A DNA stretch of 64,000 bases from Alphaproteobacteria bacterium (GCA_018823745.1 JAHJHR010000002.1:62001-126000); one strand, 5' to 3'. Shown: positions 8,388-18,150, numbered from the stretch's first letter. Notes: a model not told the origin generated them from the letters alone. Made by a program: numbers and translations.

Positions 8388-9479
8388 TCAGGCGGCCTCG
8401 CCGGGGCGGTCCAGACCCAGCCCCTCGATCAGCTTTTCGATGTCGCTGCGCGGAATATCCTTGGTGATGAAGACGATCCGGCTGCGCCGGTCCTCGCTGG
8501 GCCAGGCATCCAGCCAGGCGACCGGATGGAAGATGTGCTGCACGCCATGGATGACAGCCGGCTGATCAGGCCGGTCGGCGATGTTCAGGATACCCTTCAC
8601 CCGCAGCAGATTGGCCCCGCGCGTCGCGATCAGCAATTCCACGAACAGGCTGAACGCCATTGCATCGATGGGCTGGTCGATAACGATGCAGAAGGCACTG
8701 ACATGATCGTCATGGCGGTTCACATCGGGATGTGAATGGTCATGCCCGTGATGGTCATGATCATGGTCATGGTCATGGTCATGAGCATGAGAATCGGCAT
8801 AGGCCTCCTCCTTCAGCCAGCGCAGCACGTCGGGCGCTTTGCGGGTGGGGTCGTACAGCCCGGCATTGAACAGGGCGTCCGGCTCGATTTCCCCCTGCAT
8901 CGCGTGCAGATGCGGCGCACCAGGGTTCAGCGTTTTCAGCCGCGCCTCCAGCGCTGCCAGGTCGCGCATCGAGGCCGGGTCCTTCACCAGATCGGTCTTG
9001 GTGATGACAAGCCGGTCGGCAACCGCCGCCTGTTTCACCGCTTCCAGGTGATTATCCAGCGTCGCCTCGCCATTCACCGCATCGACCACGGTAATGACCC
9101 CGTCCAGCCGGTAATAGCTGGCCAGCATCGGATCGGTCATCAGCGTGTGCAGGATCGGCGCGGGGTCGGCCAGGCCAGTGGTCTCGATAACCAGCCGCCG
9201 GAAGCTGGGGATTTCCTGCTTGGCACGCTTGATGTGCAGATCGCGCAGCGTGGTCACCAGATCGCCGCGCACGGTGCAGCACAGGCAACCGCTGCTCAGC
9301 TCGATCATGTTCTCGCTGCTCTTCTCGACCAGCAGATGATCCAGCCCGACCTCGCCGAACTCGTTGATGACGACGGCGGTGTCGGCCATGCCGGGATGGC
9401 GCAGCAGCTTTGACAGCAAAGTGGTCTTGCCGCTGCCAAGGAAGCCGGTCAGGACGGAGACGGGGATCGAGGAAGACAT
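8388..9479 (-). CDS. CobW/ZNG1-type metal-chaperone GTPase (COG0523)
   Basis: A 363-residue P-loop GTPase that delivers or inserts metals, mostly zinc or cobalt. The Walker A motif is GFLGSGKTTLL at the N-terminus. VVINEFGEVGLD and the metal motif GCLCCTVRGD (CxCC) follow, then ITKTDLV for guanine recognition. A histidine/aspartate-rich loop of about 30 residues (HDHDHDHDHDHHGHDHSH) separates the GTPase from the C-terminal CobW_C domain. The loop is encoded by a six-base tandem repeat around 8735-8790. No zinc-uptake or cobalamin gene is adjacent and I see no Zur site, so the metal is not settled. Confidence 0.88.
   Translation of the reverse strand: MSSSIPVSVLTGFLGSGKTTLLSKLLRHPGMADTAVVINEFGEVGLDHLLVEKSSENMIELSSGCLCCTVRGDLVTTLRDLHIKRAKQEIPSFRRLVIETTGLADPAPILHTLMTDPMLASYYRLDGVITVVDAVNGEATLDNHLEAVKQAAVADRLVITKTDLVKDPASMRDLAALEARLKTLNPGAPHLHAMQGEIEPDALFNAGLYDPTRKAPDVLRWLKEEAYADSHAHDHDHDHDHDHHGHDHSHPDVNRHDDHVSAFCIVIDQPIDAMAFSLFVELLIATRGANLLRVKGILNIADRPDQPAVIHGVQHIFHPVAWLDAWPSEDRRSRIVFITKDIPRSDIEKLIEGLGLDRPGEAA
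8735..8790. repeat. Six-base tandem repeat encoding the His-rich loop
   Basis: Imperfect copies of TGGTCA (CATGAC on the coding strand) run through this stretch inside the CobW-type gene and encode alternating His-Asp. Such a repeat can change copy number in frame by slippage. Confidence 0.7.
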
Positions 9480-9633
9480 GGGAACCTGCAGGCTGAAGGG
9501 TGATTGAGTTACTGTATAACACCATCATCGGGCGGTTGATGCCACCCTATCGCATAACCGGTTTGTGCCGGCAATTTCTGGCATTTGCGCGCCGGCTTCG
9601 TATAGTCCCTCCTCAAACTCAAGGAGAAGCCGG

Positions 9634-10557
9634 ATGACCGATGCCCCCCGCCAATTGCCCCAGGACAGCGAATTGTTCCTCGACCATATCGCGCATTTCG
9701 TGCCGGATATGGACGCGGCCGGGGCGGCGCTGGAGCGGCTGGGCTATATCCTCACCCCCTTTACCGCACAGCAGAACAGCCTGAAGCCGGGCGATGCCCC
9801 GGTGCCCGCCGGCACCGCCAACCGGCTGGTGATGCTTCGTCGAGGCTATCTGGAATTCCTGACCGCCGTTGTCGACACGCCGCTGGCGCAGCAGCTTCAG
9901 GACGCGGTGAAGCGCTATGTCGGCGTTCACCTGCTGGCCTTTGCCGTCGGCGATGCGCAGGCCGCCTGGGAGCGGCTGGCAGCGACCGGCTTCGCGCCGA
10001 CGCCGCTGGTGCATCTGGAACGCGCGGTCGGCCTGCCCCAGGGCGGCAGCAAGAATGCGAAATTCTCCGTCGTGCGGGTTCCCCCCGGGACCATGCCGGA
10101 AGGCCGCATCCAGATCCTCACCCATCACACGGAAAGCATCGTCTGGCAGGAACGCTGGATGGCGCATCCGAACCGCATCGTCGCCCTGACCGATATCCTG
10201 CTGGCGGTTGCCGATCCGCAGGAAGCCGCCCAGCGCTTCGCCCGCTTCCTGGACCGCAAGGCGGAACAGGACAGCGCCGGGCGCTGGCATCTGGCAACCG
10301 ACCGCGGTGTGCTGACCTTTGTGACGCCGGCGAGCGTGCCCGGCCTACTGCCGGGAATGCCAGAGCGGCCCGCCCCCTTCATCGCAGCCTATGGGCTGGA
10401 AAGCGCCGATCTGGATGTCAGCGAGCGGCATTTCCGCGAAGCCGGGGCAGCAATCGAGCGGCTGGACGACCGGCGTCTGCGCCTCGATCTGCCTGCCGCG
10501 CTGGGCGGCACGCAGATCGTCTGCGCCCCCGGTGCGATCATGCCCTGGCGCGACTAG
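9634..10557 (+). CDS. VOC family (glyoxalase-like) protein
   Basis: A 307-residue protein with an N-terminal glyoxalase-like segment (LDHIAHFVPDMDAAGAALERLGYILTP) and a second, weaker repeat from about residue 170 (ALTDILLAVADPQEAAQRF). This is the two-module layout of the Glyoxalase_3 group in the VOC superfamily. Conserved H17 could be a metal ligand. AAGGAG lies eight bases upstream of the ATG at 9634, which decides the start against an earlier in-frame ATG. The gene is convergent with the TRAP permease gene and their ends overlap by four bases. The substrate is unknown. Confidence 0.8.
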   Translation: MTDAPRQLPQDSELFLDHIAHFVPDMDAAGAALERLGYILTPFTAQQNSLKPGDAPVPAGTANRLVMLRRGYLEFLTAVVDTPLAQQLQDAVKRYVGVHLLAFAVGDAQAAWERLAATGFAPTPLVHLERAVGLPQGGSKNAKFSVVRVPPGTMPEGRIQILTHHTESIVWQERWMAHPNRIVALTDILLAVADPQEAAQRFARFLDRKAEQDSAGRWHLATDRGVLTFVTPASVPGLLPGMPERPAPFIAAYGLESADLDVSERHFREAGAAIERLDDRRLRLDLPAALGGTQIVCAPGAIMPWRD

Positions 10558-12521
10558 GCCGCGGCGCGTTCCTGCCGTTTCGAATCGACATACTGCCAGC
10601 CGGCCACCAGCGCAAAGAAGCACAGCCCGATGGCCGAGCTGGTGAGCCCTGGCATCAGCAGCCCCGCCGCTGCCGGCAGCAACAGCGCGCGCTGGAGCCA
10701 GTTCAGGGGCAGCAGGAAATGCCCCTCCAGGATCAGATTGACCGAGACCACGCCGACAAACGCCATGGCTGAGACCATCGCGACATAGGGCAGCGTGCTG
10801 TCGATGCCGAGAATCTCCGGGTGAATCGCGAACAGGAAGGGCAGCAGGAAGCCCGGCAGGCCCAGCCGCATGCCGATGAAGCCGGTCCTGAAATAGGACG
10901 CGCCGGCGATCTTTGCCGCAATCAGCGAGGCCACCGCCACCGGCGGCGTGATCGACGAGATATTGGCGAAATAGAACACGAACATATGCGCCGCCAGCAG
11001 CGGCACGCCGACCTGGATCAGCGCCGGTGCACCCAGCAGGGCGACCAGGATATACGCCGCCGAGGTCGGCAGGCCGAGCCCGAAGGCAAGGCAGGAGACC
11101 GCCGCGATCAGCAGCAGCGGCCACAATTCCCCGCCGGCCATGTCGAGCATGGCGAAGGACAGTTTCTGGGCGAAGCCGGTGACGACGAGGATATCGACCA
11201 GCACGCCGATCACCGCCACCACGATAGCGACCTGTGCGCCGCGCAACGCACCGGAATAGGCAATCCGCCCGAGCAGTTGGGCGGTATGAACCAGCCGGCC
11301 GGTCACGCCGTCCCAGTTGATCACCCAGTCGCGCAGGATCGACAACCCGATCAGGATGCCGGTCGCCTCGATGGCAATGGCGCCCGGCGACATGCCGGAG
11401 ATCAGCACCACCACCAGATAGGTCGTGGCGATATAGAAAGGCAGATTGCGCAGGGTTGCTTTCAGGAAGGGTTCCGGCAGGAATTCCTTGCCCAGCTCCT
11501 CCGCCCGGTCGCGCACGTCGATGTTGCGCTTGATGGCGCGGATATGCACGGCAACCATCAGGTAGCCGTAATAGATCAGCGCCGGGAACACCGCCGCCTT
11601 CACGATCTCGACATAGGGAATGCCGGTGATGCCGACGATCAGGAAGGCCGCCAGACCCATGATCGGCGGGGTGATCTGCCCGCCGGTCGAGGCCACCGCC
11701 TCCACCGCGCCGGCGAATTCCGGCTTGAAGCCGAAACGCTTCATCAGCGGGATGGTCAGGGCGCCGGTCGAGGCGACATTGGCGACCGAGGAGCCGGAGA
11801 CCATGCCCATCAGGCCGCTGCCGATGACGGCGATCTGCGCCGGGCCGGCCCGCGTCTTGCCGCCGACGCGATAGGCCGTGCCCATGATGTAATCGACGCA
11901 GCCGGTCATCTCCAGCGCCGCGGCGAACAGCATGAAGGGGAAGATCGTACCGGCCGACAATTCGGCCAGGCCGCCCAGCAACCCCTGGAAATACGGGATG
12001 GAGGTATAGCCGATCAGCCGCTGCAGGCCGATGCCGGCATGAAAGAACAGCTCGCCCGGCACCAGATAGCCGTAATAGCCATAGAGCAGCGTCGCGATGG
12101 CGAGGCCGCTCATGATCAGCCCCCATTCGCGCCAGGCGGCATAAAGCGCAAGCGCCAGGAACAGCACGGCGACGGCGATGTCATTGCTGCTGACCATGAA
12201 CTGACGCTGGGTGGCGATCGCGTCATGTTCGATCAGGATGTAGCCCAGCGGAAACAGCGTCAGCAGCGCCAGCAGAACGAAGTGCCAGCGCTCCAGCCGG
12301 CCGGTGCCGTCCTTCACCGCCAGCGCCAGGAAGGTCAGCGCGATGCCGCCGGCAATATGGACGACCTTGAACTCGCCGGAGGGCAGGAAATAGGTCGACA
12401 GCTGGAAAACATGGACCAGCACGAAGGCGATGGAGAGCAGCCCGGCGACGATGATCAGCCCCGCATGCGGGGTCTCGTCAGGGACGAAGCAGCGAGCAAT
12501 ACGCGATGTCCAGATCGACAC
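10554..12521 (-). CDS. TRAP transporter permease, fused 4TM/12TM (TAXI type)
   Basis: A roughly 655-residue membrane protein combining the small and large TRAP membrane subunits. It starts with a four-helix region and continues with the large DctM-like part (SGSSVANVASTGALTIPLMK and TGGQITPPIMGLAAFLI are hallmark stretches). With the TAXI-type binding protein encoded just upstream it forms a secondary importer driven by the cation gradient. The GTG at 12521 has GGAAAG seven bases upstream; a TTG at 12536 would add five residues but has no ribosome-binding site. The substrate is probably a carboxylate or sulfonate, judging only from the family. Confidence 0.88.
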   Translation of the reverse strand: MSIWTSRIARCFVPDETPHAGLIIVAGLLSIAFVLVHVFQLSTYFLPSGEFKVVHIAGGIALTFLALAVKDGTGRLERWHFVLLALLTLFPLGYILIEHDAIATQRQFMVSSNDIAVAVLFLALALYAAWREWGLIMSGLAIATLLYGYYGYLVPGELFFHAGIGLQRLIGYTSIPYFQGLLGGLAELSAGTIFPFMLFAAALEMTGCVDYIMGTAYRVGGKTRAGPAQIAVIGSGLMGMVSGSSVANVASTGALTIPLMKRFGFKPEFAGAVEAVASTGGQITPPIMGLAAFLIVGITGIPYVEIVKAAVFPALIYYGYLMVAVHIRAIKRNIDVRDRAEELGKEFLPEPFLKATLRNLPFYIATTYLVVVLISGMSPGAIAIEATGILIGLSILRDWVINWDGVTGRLVHTAQLLGRIAYSGALRGAQVAIVVAVIGVLVDILVVTGFAQKLSFAMLDMAGGELWPLLLIAAVSCLAFGLGLPTSAAYILVALLGAPALIQVGVPLLAAHMFVFYFANISSITPPVAVASLIAAKIAGASYFRTGFIGMRLGLPGFLLPFLFAIHPEILGIDSTLPYVAMVSAMAFVGVVSVNLILEGHFLLPLNWLQRALLLPAAAGLLMPGLTSSAIGLCFFALVAGWQYVDSKRQERAAA

Positions 12522-12621
12522 GGGCGAGCTTTCCAAAAGAGTGTTTACGTATGCAGTTCAGAGTCGATGCGGGGCGGCCGCTACCGGCCACCCCGCATCC
12601 TGTCTCAATAAGGCAGCAGGA

Positions 12622-13638
12622 TCAGCTGGCGACGGTCAACTCGTCACGCCAGAGATTCTTTTCCTTAAAGTACTTCGCGGCGCCGGGATGCACCTTGAAA
12701 CCGGACATCAGATAGCGCGCACCGAAAACCGGGTCGATATCCTTCAGCTGCTTGCCGATGGCCTGAACCTCGGCCGCATTGTCGAACACCGCCTTGCAGA
12801 CGTCATAGACCATCTGCTCGCTGATCTTCGGATGCACAGCCAGGATGCCGGCGAAGGAGGCAGAGTTCATCGGCTCCTTCATCGTCTTCCAGTCGGTCGG
12901 GTTCAGTTCGCCCGACAGAACGCCCGGGTTGATCGCCTGGGCCTTCTTCATGACATCCGCCGGAATCGGCAGGATGCGCACCGGCGTCGTTGCCTCCAGC
13001 TCGGTCAGGATCGGCGCCGGGCGGCTGTTGGTCAGCAGCGAGGGGATACAATCCACAGCACCCGCGCGCAGGGCGTCATAGCTCTCGCGCCAGGAGCCAT
13101 AGGTCCAGTTCACGTTGATGCCAGCGGCCTCGAACAACACCTTCCACATGGCAGCGGTCGAGCTGCCGGCCGGCGACGGCATGCAGCGCTTGCCGGCCAG
13201 ATCGGCCAGGGTCTTGATCGGGCTTTCGGCACGTACCATCGGGGTGCAGTTGAACACCGTATAGGCCAGCACCTGGTTGACGTCGATCTTCTGGCCATAA
13301 GGCGCTTCGCCATTCACGGCGGGCTGCCAGTCGGTCGAGGTGGTCTGGGCGAATTCCATCTGGCCCTGGCCGATCAGCGCCATGTTCTCGGCGCCACCGC
13401 TGGTCGCCATCGAGGAATTGCGGAATTTGGCGTGCTTGTTCACGGTCGAGGCCAGCGCCTCGATGATGACATAGCCGGTCGAGCCGATGGAGGACGAGCC
13501 CCAGCGATTGACCTGCTGCGCGAACACGCTGGAGCTGATGCCCATCATGCTGGCAGCAGCGGCGAGACCGGCAGCGCCGGCCATGACGCCACGGCGCGAA
13601 ACATCAACTTCACTTACAATCTTGGATATATCTTTCAT
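12622..13638 (-). CDS. TAXI family TRAP transporter solute-binding protein
   Basis: A periplasmic binding protein of 338 residues that captures the ligand for the downstream TRAP permease. The signal peptide contains two arginines (VSRRGVMAGAAGLAAAASM) and ends near VFAQ, so export may use the Tat pathway. The mature part has the TAXI pattern RWGSSSIGSTGYVIIEALAS, with LADLAGKRCMPSPAGSSTAAM further on. The ATG at 13638 has GGAGG five bases upstream, which I prefer to an ATG 40 codons earlier. The permease follows after about 100 bases and the ThDP enzyme gene lies 187 bases upstream on the same strand. Confidence 0.9.
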   Translation of the reverse strand: MKDISKIVSEVDVSRRGVMAGAAGLAAAASMMGISSSVFAQQVNRWGSSSIGSTGYVIIEALASTVNKHAKFRNSSMATSGGAENMALIGQGQMEFAQTTSTDWQPAVNGEAPYGQKIDVNQVLAYTVFNCTPMVRAESPIKTLADLAGKRCMPSPAGSSTAAMWKVLFEAAGINVNWTYGSWRESYDALRAGAVDCIPSLLTNSRPAPILTELEATTPVRILPIPADVMKKAQAINPGVLSGELNPTDWKTMKEPMNSASFAGILAVHPKISEQMVYDVCKAVFDNAAEVQAIGKQLKDIDPVFGARYLMSGFKVHPGAAKYFKEKNLWRDELTVAS

Positions 13639-13825
13639 GTCGTCCTCCAGTTTCTTTCCCGAACGCCCCGAAGGGCGGTTCCTGTTCAATAATCGCCGGA
13701 ACAGACGGTCGAAACCGACTGTCCTTAGCAATTCTTTCTTGTCGTATTCGAACGCCAAGTCTTTGACCGCCTGACATACCTGTCAACCTGTTTCACAGGT
13801 GGCGGCCGGAACCTGGCAGTTCGTC

Positions 13826-15526
13826 TTACGCCACCCACTCGCTGACCGGGGCACGGGCGTCCTGCAGCGGCTGGCAGACGATGTCCACCAGGGTCGGGCC
13901 ATCATGTTCGATGGCCTTGGCCAGAACCGACTTCAACTGGGCCGGGTCTTCCACACGGAACGCCTTGATGCCGAAGGCTTCCGCCACCTTGGCATGCTGG
14001 GTCTGCGAGAAATCGACCGAGAAGTACCGGCCGCCGAAACCGGTCTTCTGGCCGGCCTTGATCCAGCCATAGACCGAATTGGAGATGACGATCATCGTCA
14101 CCGGCGCACCGATGCGGGCGATGGTCTCCATCTCGCCGGCGGTGAAGCAGAAGCTGCCATCGCCCATGATGGCGACGGTCTTGGCACTGGGACGGCCATA
14201 ATGCGCGCCGACCGAGGCCGCCATGGAATAGCCCAGCGCACCATGCGCGCGGTTGGAGATGAAATGCCGGCCCGGCTTCAGGAATTCGTAATAGCCGGAG
14301 AAATACGGACAGGGCGTGCCGGGATCGCAGACGATGATGGAATCATCCGGCAGGATCTCGTTCAACGTGGCGACCACGCGTTCCGGCAGGATCGGCGTGT
14401 CGTCCCGCACGGCCAAAGCGCGGAACGCCTCGAACTTCTTGCGCTTGGCGTCGGCAACGGCAGTCCCCCAGGCCGTGGTCGGCTTGTGAGTCTTCAACTC
14501 GCTCGCCATCGCGTCCTGCAGCGCTTCCAGCGCCACGCGGGCATCGCCAATCAACGTCGCGTCGGTGCGGTAGATCGCGCCCGGCACCATCGGGTCAGCA
14601 TCGATATGCACGATCTTCGCCGAACCCGGCGCCGGATAGCGCCAGCGTTCCGTGGTGACGGAACCGGCACGACAGCCGATGAAGATCACCAGATCGGCGG
14701 CATTCACGATCTCGCGGGTTTCCACCACGCCGCCATTCGAGCCGACGACGCCGACGGACAGCTCATGCCCCTCGCCGATCGAGCCCTGGCCGCTGATCGT
14801 GGTGGCAACCGGCGCGCCCAGCGCCACGGCCAGCTTCTGCAGCACCGCCTCGGCGCCGGCGATGACGACGCCGCCACCGCAGACGAAGAGCGGCTTCTTC
14901 GCCGCCAGGATCAGTTCGGCGGCCTTCTGCACATCCTTCGGGTCCGGCCCGTAGCGGCGCGAGGGGTAGCTGCCCATCTCCGGATCGGCCCAGATGTCGC
15001 TCTCATCGACCGGCCCCTTCTGTACGTCGAAGGGCAGGCCCAGATGCGCCGCACCCGGCTTGCCGGTGGTCATCTGCTGGAAGGCGGTGCGCAGGGTGCG
15101 CGGAATATCCTCGGCGCGGTCGATGACGGTATTGTACTTCGACAGCGGGCGGAACAGCGCGTTCTGGTCCAGCTCGGTCAGAGTATAGCGCCCGCGCGAG
15201 CTGACCGCGATATCGGTGGTAACAGCCAGGATCGGGATCGAGCTTTCATTCGCCTCGACCACGCCTGGCAGGATGTAGGTAGCACCGCCGCCGCTCGGGC
15301 CCTCGCAGATGCCGACCTTGCCGGAAGTGCGGGCATAGCCATCCGCCATATAGGCCGCCGAGCGCTCGTCGCGCGTCAGGATATGCTTCATGCCATGGTC
15401 GAGACGGTAGAGCGCGTCATAGAGCGGCAGGCTGGTATCGCCGCACAGCCCGAATATGGTCTCGACCTTGTGCTCCTCCAGCATGCGCACAAAGGCTTCG
15501 GCACCGTTCAGCTGATTGGTTGTCAT
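13826..15526 (-). CDS. Thiamine diphosphate-dependent enzyme (acetolactate synthase-like family)
   Basis: A 566-residue three-domain ThDP enzyme. The N-terminal domain has the catalytic glutamate in RDERSAAYMADGYAR and the family signature GICEGPSGGGATYI. The middle domain has KPLFVCGGGVVIAG, and the C-terminal domain the cofactor motif GDGSFCFTAGEMETIAR ending in ISNSVYGW. The family includes acetolactate synthase, oxalyl-CoA decarboxylase and sulfopyruvate-type decarboxylases; the reaction here is not identifiable. No regulatory ACT subunit lies nearby, which argues against a biosynthetic acetolactate synthase. Two ATGs (15529, 15526) follow GGGGGAC; the second has better spacing. It is upstream of, and co-directional with, the TRAP genes. 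Confidence 0.82.
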   Translation of the reverse strand: MTTNQLNGAEAFVRMLEEHKVETIFGLCGDTSLPLYDALYRLDHGMKHILTRDERSAAYMADGYARTSGKVGICEGPSGGGATYILPGVVEANESSIPILAVTTDIAVSSRGRYTLTELDQNALFRPLSKYNTVIDRAEDIPRTLRTAFQQMTTGKPGAAHLGLPFDVQKGPVDESDIWADPEMGSYPSRRYGPDPKDVQKAAELILAAKKPLFVCGGGVVIAGAEAVLQKLAVALGAPVATTISGQGSIGEGHELSVGVVGSNGGVVETREIVNAADLVIFIGCRAGSVTTERWRYPAPGSAKIVHIDADPMVPGAIYRTDATLIGDARVALEALQDAMASELKTHKPTTAWGTAVADAKRKKFEAFRALAVRDDTPILPERVVATLNEILPDDSIIVCDPGTPCPYFSGYYEFLKPGRHFISNRAHGALGYSMAASVGAHYGRPSAKTVAIMGDGSFCFTAGEMETIARIGAPVTMIVISNSVYGWIKAGQKTGFGGRYFSVDFSQTQHAKVAEAFGIKAFRVEDPAQLKSVLAKAIEHDGPTLVDIVCQPLQDARAPVSEWVA

Positions 15527-15644
15527 CATGTCCCCCGGGGCATTAAGTGGCGTCAAAAATGTTGTCCGCACTCTAGACAGGTTTTTTCGGAGGGAAACCC
15601 TTTTCCACGCGCTGAAAGGCACAAAGCCGCGCAAGACGCCCGGT

Positions 15645-16334
15645 CTAGCGGTCCGACAGGGTTATGTCGGCAACCCGCGCTTGTGTGTGCCCCGGCTGAT
15701 CGTCGGCATCACCGGACAGGACGATATAGGCGATTTCCGGCGGTTCGTAGCCGAAGAAGCGGCGGAAATCGGCATGGACATCCACCCGCTCCTCCTGCCA
15801 TTGCTGCAAGGGCGTGTCGCCCGGCCGTAGGATCACGACATGACCCAGCTCGCCGAAATGCGGGCTGACGAAACTGTCGCCGCGCTGATGCCGCCCGCCC
15901 CAGGTATAGCTGAGCACCCGGCCGGGCGGCGGCATGCCCATCAGCGATGCCGAGAGATTGCGGAAGAAACCGCCCGTGCTGTCATCCTGTGCAAAGCCGA
16001 CATGCAGGGCGACCGGCCGGTCGGCATTCGCCTTATGCGACAGATCAACGATTTGGATATCCGCCCGGTCGACCCGCCAGCGCCAGGTCAGGATGGGTTT
16101 CCGCTCATCCCCGGGGACAACAAAACGATAGAGCCCGGCCACGCTGCCTGCCGCCTCCACCTCGATGCTGCCATCCTCGGCCAGCCGGAAATGTGCGGGT
16201 TTGAGGTCGGTGAAGGTGAAAATCTTCCAGCCCACCGCACTCAGCTTCGGATCAACCGAAGGGGAGGCCGCCAGCGCCGGCAGCGCCAGCACGCAGAGCA
16301 GGAACGGCCAGACGAGTCGGGACACGCGACACAT
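15645..16334 (-). CDS. DUF3047 family periplasmic protein
   Basis: A 229-residue protein with a clear signal peptide (MCRVSRLVWPFLLCVLALPA, cleavage near LAAS). The body carries DUF3047 features: LTWRWRVDRADI, the aromatic-rich SYTWGGRHQRGDSF and a C-terminal AYIVLSGDADDQPGHTQARV. The function of the family is unknown; the fold is probably a secreted beta-sandwich. I chose the ATG at 16334 because translation from there begins directly with the signal peptide. Confidence 0.75.
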   Translation of the reverse strand: MCRVSRLVWPFLLCVLALPALAASPSVDPKLSAVGWKIFTFTDLKPAHFRLAEDGSIEVEAAGSVAGLYRFVVPGDERKPILTWRWRVDRADIQIVDLSHKANADRPVALHVGFAQDDSTGGFFRNLSASLMGMPPPGRVLSYTWGGRHQRGDSFVSPHFGELGHVVILRPGDTPLQQWQEERVDVHADFRRFFGYEPPEIAYIVLSGDADDQPGHTQARVADITLSDR

Positions 16335-16472
16335 CTCTAATATGAAGGAACGAAGACACCACGTAACAAGAGAACGGCGAAAAAACATCCTCGGCGCGCT
16401 AGACATCAGAAGTTCGGAATTTATAGTGCCGGTGACGAGAGAACTCACCTAACTCCCCAGAATGGATGGAAA

Positions 16473-17636
16473 ATGGCACTTTCTGCAAATGCGCTCGCGA
16501 TCGTGGGCAATGGCGATATGTATCGCTGGAACAAGGAGGCGCCGGTCGGCACGCCAGTCGTCGTGACCTATGCGTTCTCCAGCAGCAAACCCGGTTATGA
16601 CAGCAACCCGCGGACCGGCTTCACCGCCTTCTCGGCGACGCAGCAAGTATATGCGAAGCAGGTGCTGGACAAATGGGCGGCGGTCAGCGGTATTGCCTTC
16701 GTCGAGGTGCCGGAAAGTGCCGGCGGGCAGATTCGCCTCGCCATGTTCAACTTTGCCGCCGACAACATCGATTATAGCGGCTTTGGTTACTACCCCTCCA
16801 CTTCCTACACCTTCGACGAGAATGATGTCCGAAACTACTTCACCACCTACAACAATCTAGGTGGCGACGTGTTCATGGACTTGGAATTCGCCGGCGATAG
16901 CAGCATGGCGCCGGGCCAGCGCGGATTTTCCCTGATGTTGCACGAGATCGGCCATGCGCTGGGCTTCAAGCATCCGTTTTCCGGCGACCCAAGCGTCGCT
17001 GACAGCGTGGCACTGGGCACGGTGACCGTCATGTCCTACGAGCGGTCACGCTCGACAACGGAACTGGGCTCGGTCGATGTCGAGGCGGTGCAGCATTATT
17101 ACGGCACGGCCAATTACGCCACCGAATGGGACCCCGCAACGCTGACCCTGCGCCAGACCGGCACCAACAATGGTGAGTGGATTCTGGGCACGGAGCTGGG
17201 CGACGTCATCTATGGCCAGCTTGGCGGCGACACAATCCGCGGCGGGATGGGCAATGACGGGCTGCGCGGCGGCAAGGGCCACGATTCCATCATCGGCGGG
17301 GACGGTAACGATACGCTCTATTCCGGTCTCGGATTCGATACGATGACCGGCGGAGCCGGAAATGACGTCTTCGTGGTCCGCGGTTATGACGCGCGTTATC
17401 CGAATGCCGATCTGGAGCCGACCATCACAGACTTTCAGGATGGCGTCGACCGCATCGCCATTGAAGGCGTCACGGCAGATCAGATTGCCGGCATTCTCGC
17501 CACGCAGCAGAGCCTTTCCGGCCGGGTCGGCGTAACCATCAATGTGGATGGCCCGAAACCTGCCACCATCACCGTATTGGGCGTCTCGCAGCTCGACAGC
17601 AGCGACGTCTACGCCGCAACGGATTTCCTGGCTTAG
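16473..17636 (+). CDS. RTX-type secreted zinc metalloprotease (M10, serralysin-like)
   Basis: A 387-residue protein without an N-terminal signal peptide. Residues 157-167 are HEIGHALGFKH, the metzincin zinc site, and MSYE at 187-190 is the Met-turn, so the protease should be active. Residues about 242-300 contain calcium-binding RTX nonapeptides (GGMGNDGLRGG, GGDGNDTLYSG, GGAGNDVF). The last 90 residues form a tail nearly matching that of the serine protease at 57804-59051. Proteins of this build leave the cell through a type I (ABC) exporter that reads the C-terminus. No exporter gene is in the window. Confidence 0.92.
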   Translation: MALSANALAIVGNGDMYRWNKEAPVGTPVVVTYAFSSSKPGYDSNPRTGFTAFSATQQVYAKQVLDKWAAVSGIAFVEVPESAGGQIRLAMFNFAADNIDYSGFGYYPSTSYTFDENDVRNYFTTYNNLGGDVFMDLEFAGDSSMAPGQRGFSLMLHEIGHALGFKHPFSGDPSVADSVALGTVTVMSYERSRSTTELGSVDVEAVQHYYGTANYATEWDPATLTLRQTGTNNGEWILGTELGDVIYGQLGGDTIRGGMGNDGLRGGKGHDSIIGGDGNDTLYSGLGFDTMTGGAGNDVFVVRGYDARYPNADLEPTITDFQDGVDRIAIEGVTADQIAGILATQQSLSGRVGVTINVDGPKPATITVLGVSQLDSSDVYAATDFLA

Positions 17637-17640
17637 CGGA

Positions 17641-18150
17641 TTACCGGCGCGTCAGCATGCCGTCCAGCAACGGACCAAGCGCACCCAGCTTGACCTTGGT
17701 GGCCGGCATGTCGACCGCGTTGCGGTCTGCCAGAATCTGCGGCAAGGGGCGGTTGTCGAGCTTTACGTCGGCAAACAGCTCTTTCTGGCTCAGCTTGCCA
17801 TCGCCGCTGGTGTCGTAATTGTTGAACAGCGTCGGCAGGCCGGCGGAATCGACCATCATGATGCCCATCAGGATCGAGCTGCGGTCGCGCGGCGGCATGG
17901 TCTTGCCCTTCTCGACCACCCAGAGCTCGACCACCGAGCGGATGCGCTGCACCTCGGACAGGTTCAGCGCGTTATCACGGTCGAGATCGGCATAGGTCCA
18001 GAACGCGTCGATGCATTGCTGCGCCGGCTGGCGCTCGCAGAGCGGCTGCGACTGCTTCACGAAACGCTCAAGCGCGGCGCTGTCGGTCTGGGCCACGGCA
18101 GTGCCGGCAGCCATCATCGAGAGCAGAGAGAAAGCGGTTATCTTTTTCAT
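17641..18150 (-). CDS. Periplasmic EF-hand protein
   Basis: A 169-residue protein with a signal peptide (MKKITAFSLLSMMAAGTAVAQ). Two calcium-binding EF loops are visible: DLDRDNALNLSE (about residues 57-68) and DTSGDGKLSQKE (about 113-124). Two cysteines (CERQPAQQC) precede the first loop. Function is otherwise unknown. It is convergent with the calcium-binding RTX protease gene, four bases apart at the stops, but a functional link is only a guess. Confidence 0.75.
   Translation of the reverse strand: MKKITAFSLLSMMAAGTAVAQTDSAALERFVKQSQPLCERQPAQQCIDAFWTYADLDRDNALNLSEVQRIRSVVELWVVEKGKTMPPRDRSSILMGIMMVDSAGLPTLFNNYDTSGDGKLSQKELFADVKLDNRPLPQILADRNAVDMPATKVKLGALGPLLDGMLTRR

Noticed and set aside
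8735..8790. Short repeats as a CRISPR array
   Set aside because: The repeats are six bases long, lie inside a coding region and have no spacers.
10821..12611. 596-codon plus-strand frame
   Set aside because: Antisense to the TRAP permease gene and composed of Gln/Arg/Asp/His-rich sequence without domains.
13826..15526. ThDP enzyme as sulfoacetaldehyde acetyltransferase (Xsc)
   Set aside because: The N-terminal and active-site region do not resemble what I recall of Xsc; the general acetolactate-synthase-like pattern fits better.
13799..15868. 689-codon plus-strand frame
   Set aside because: Antisense to the ThDP enzyme gene, which has all family motifs. The shadow frame has no recognisable domain.
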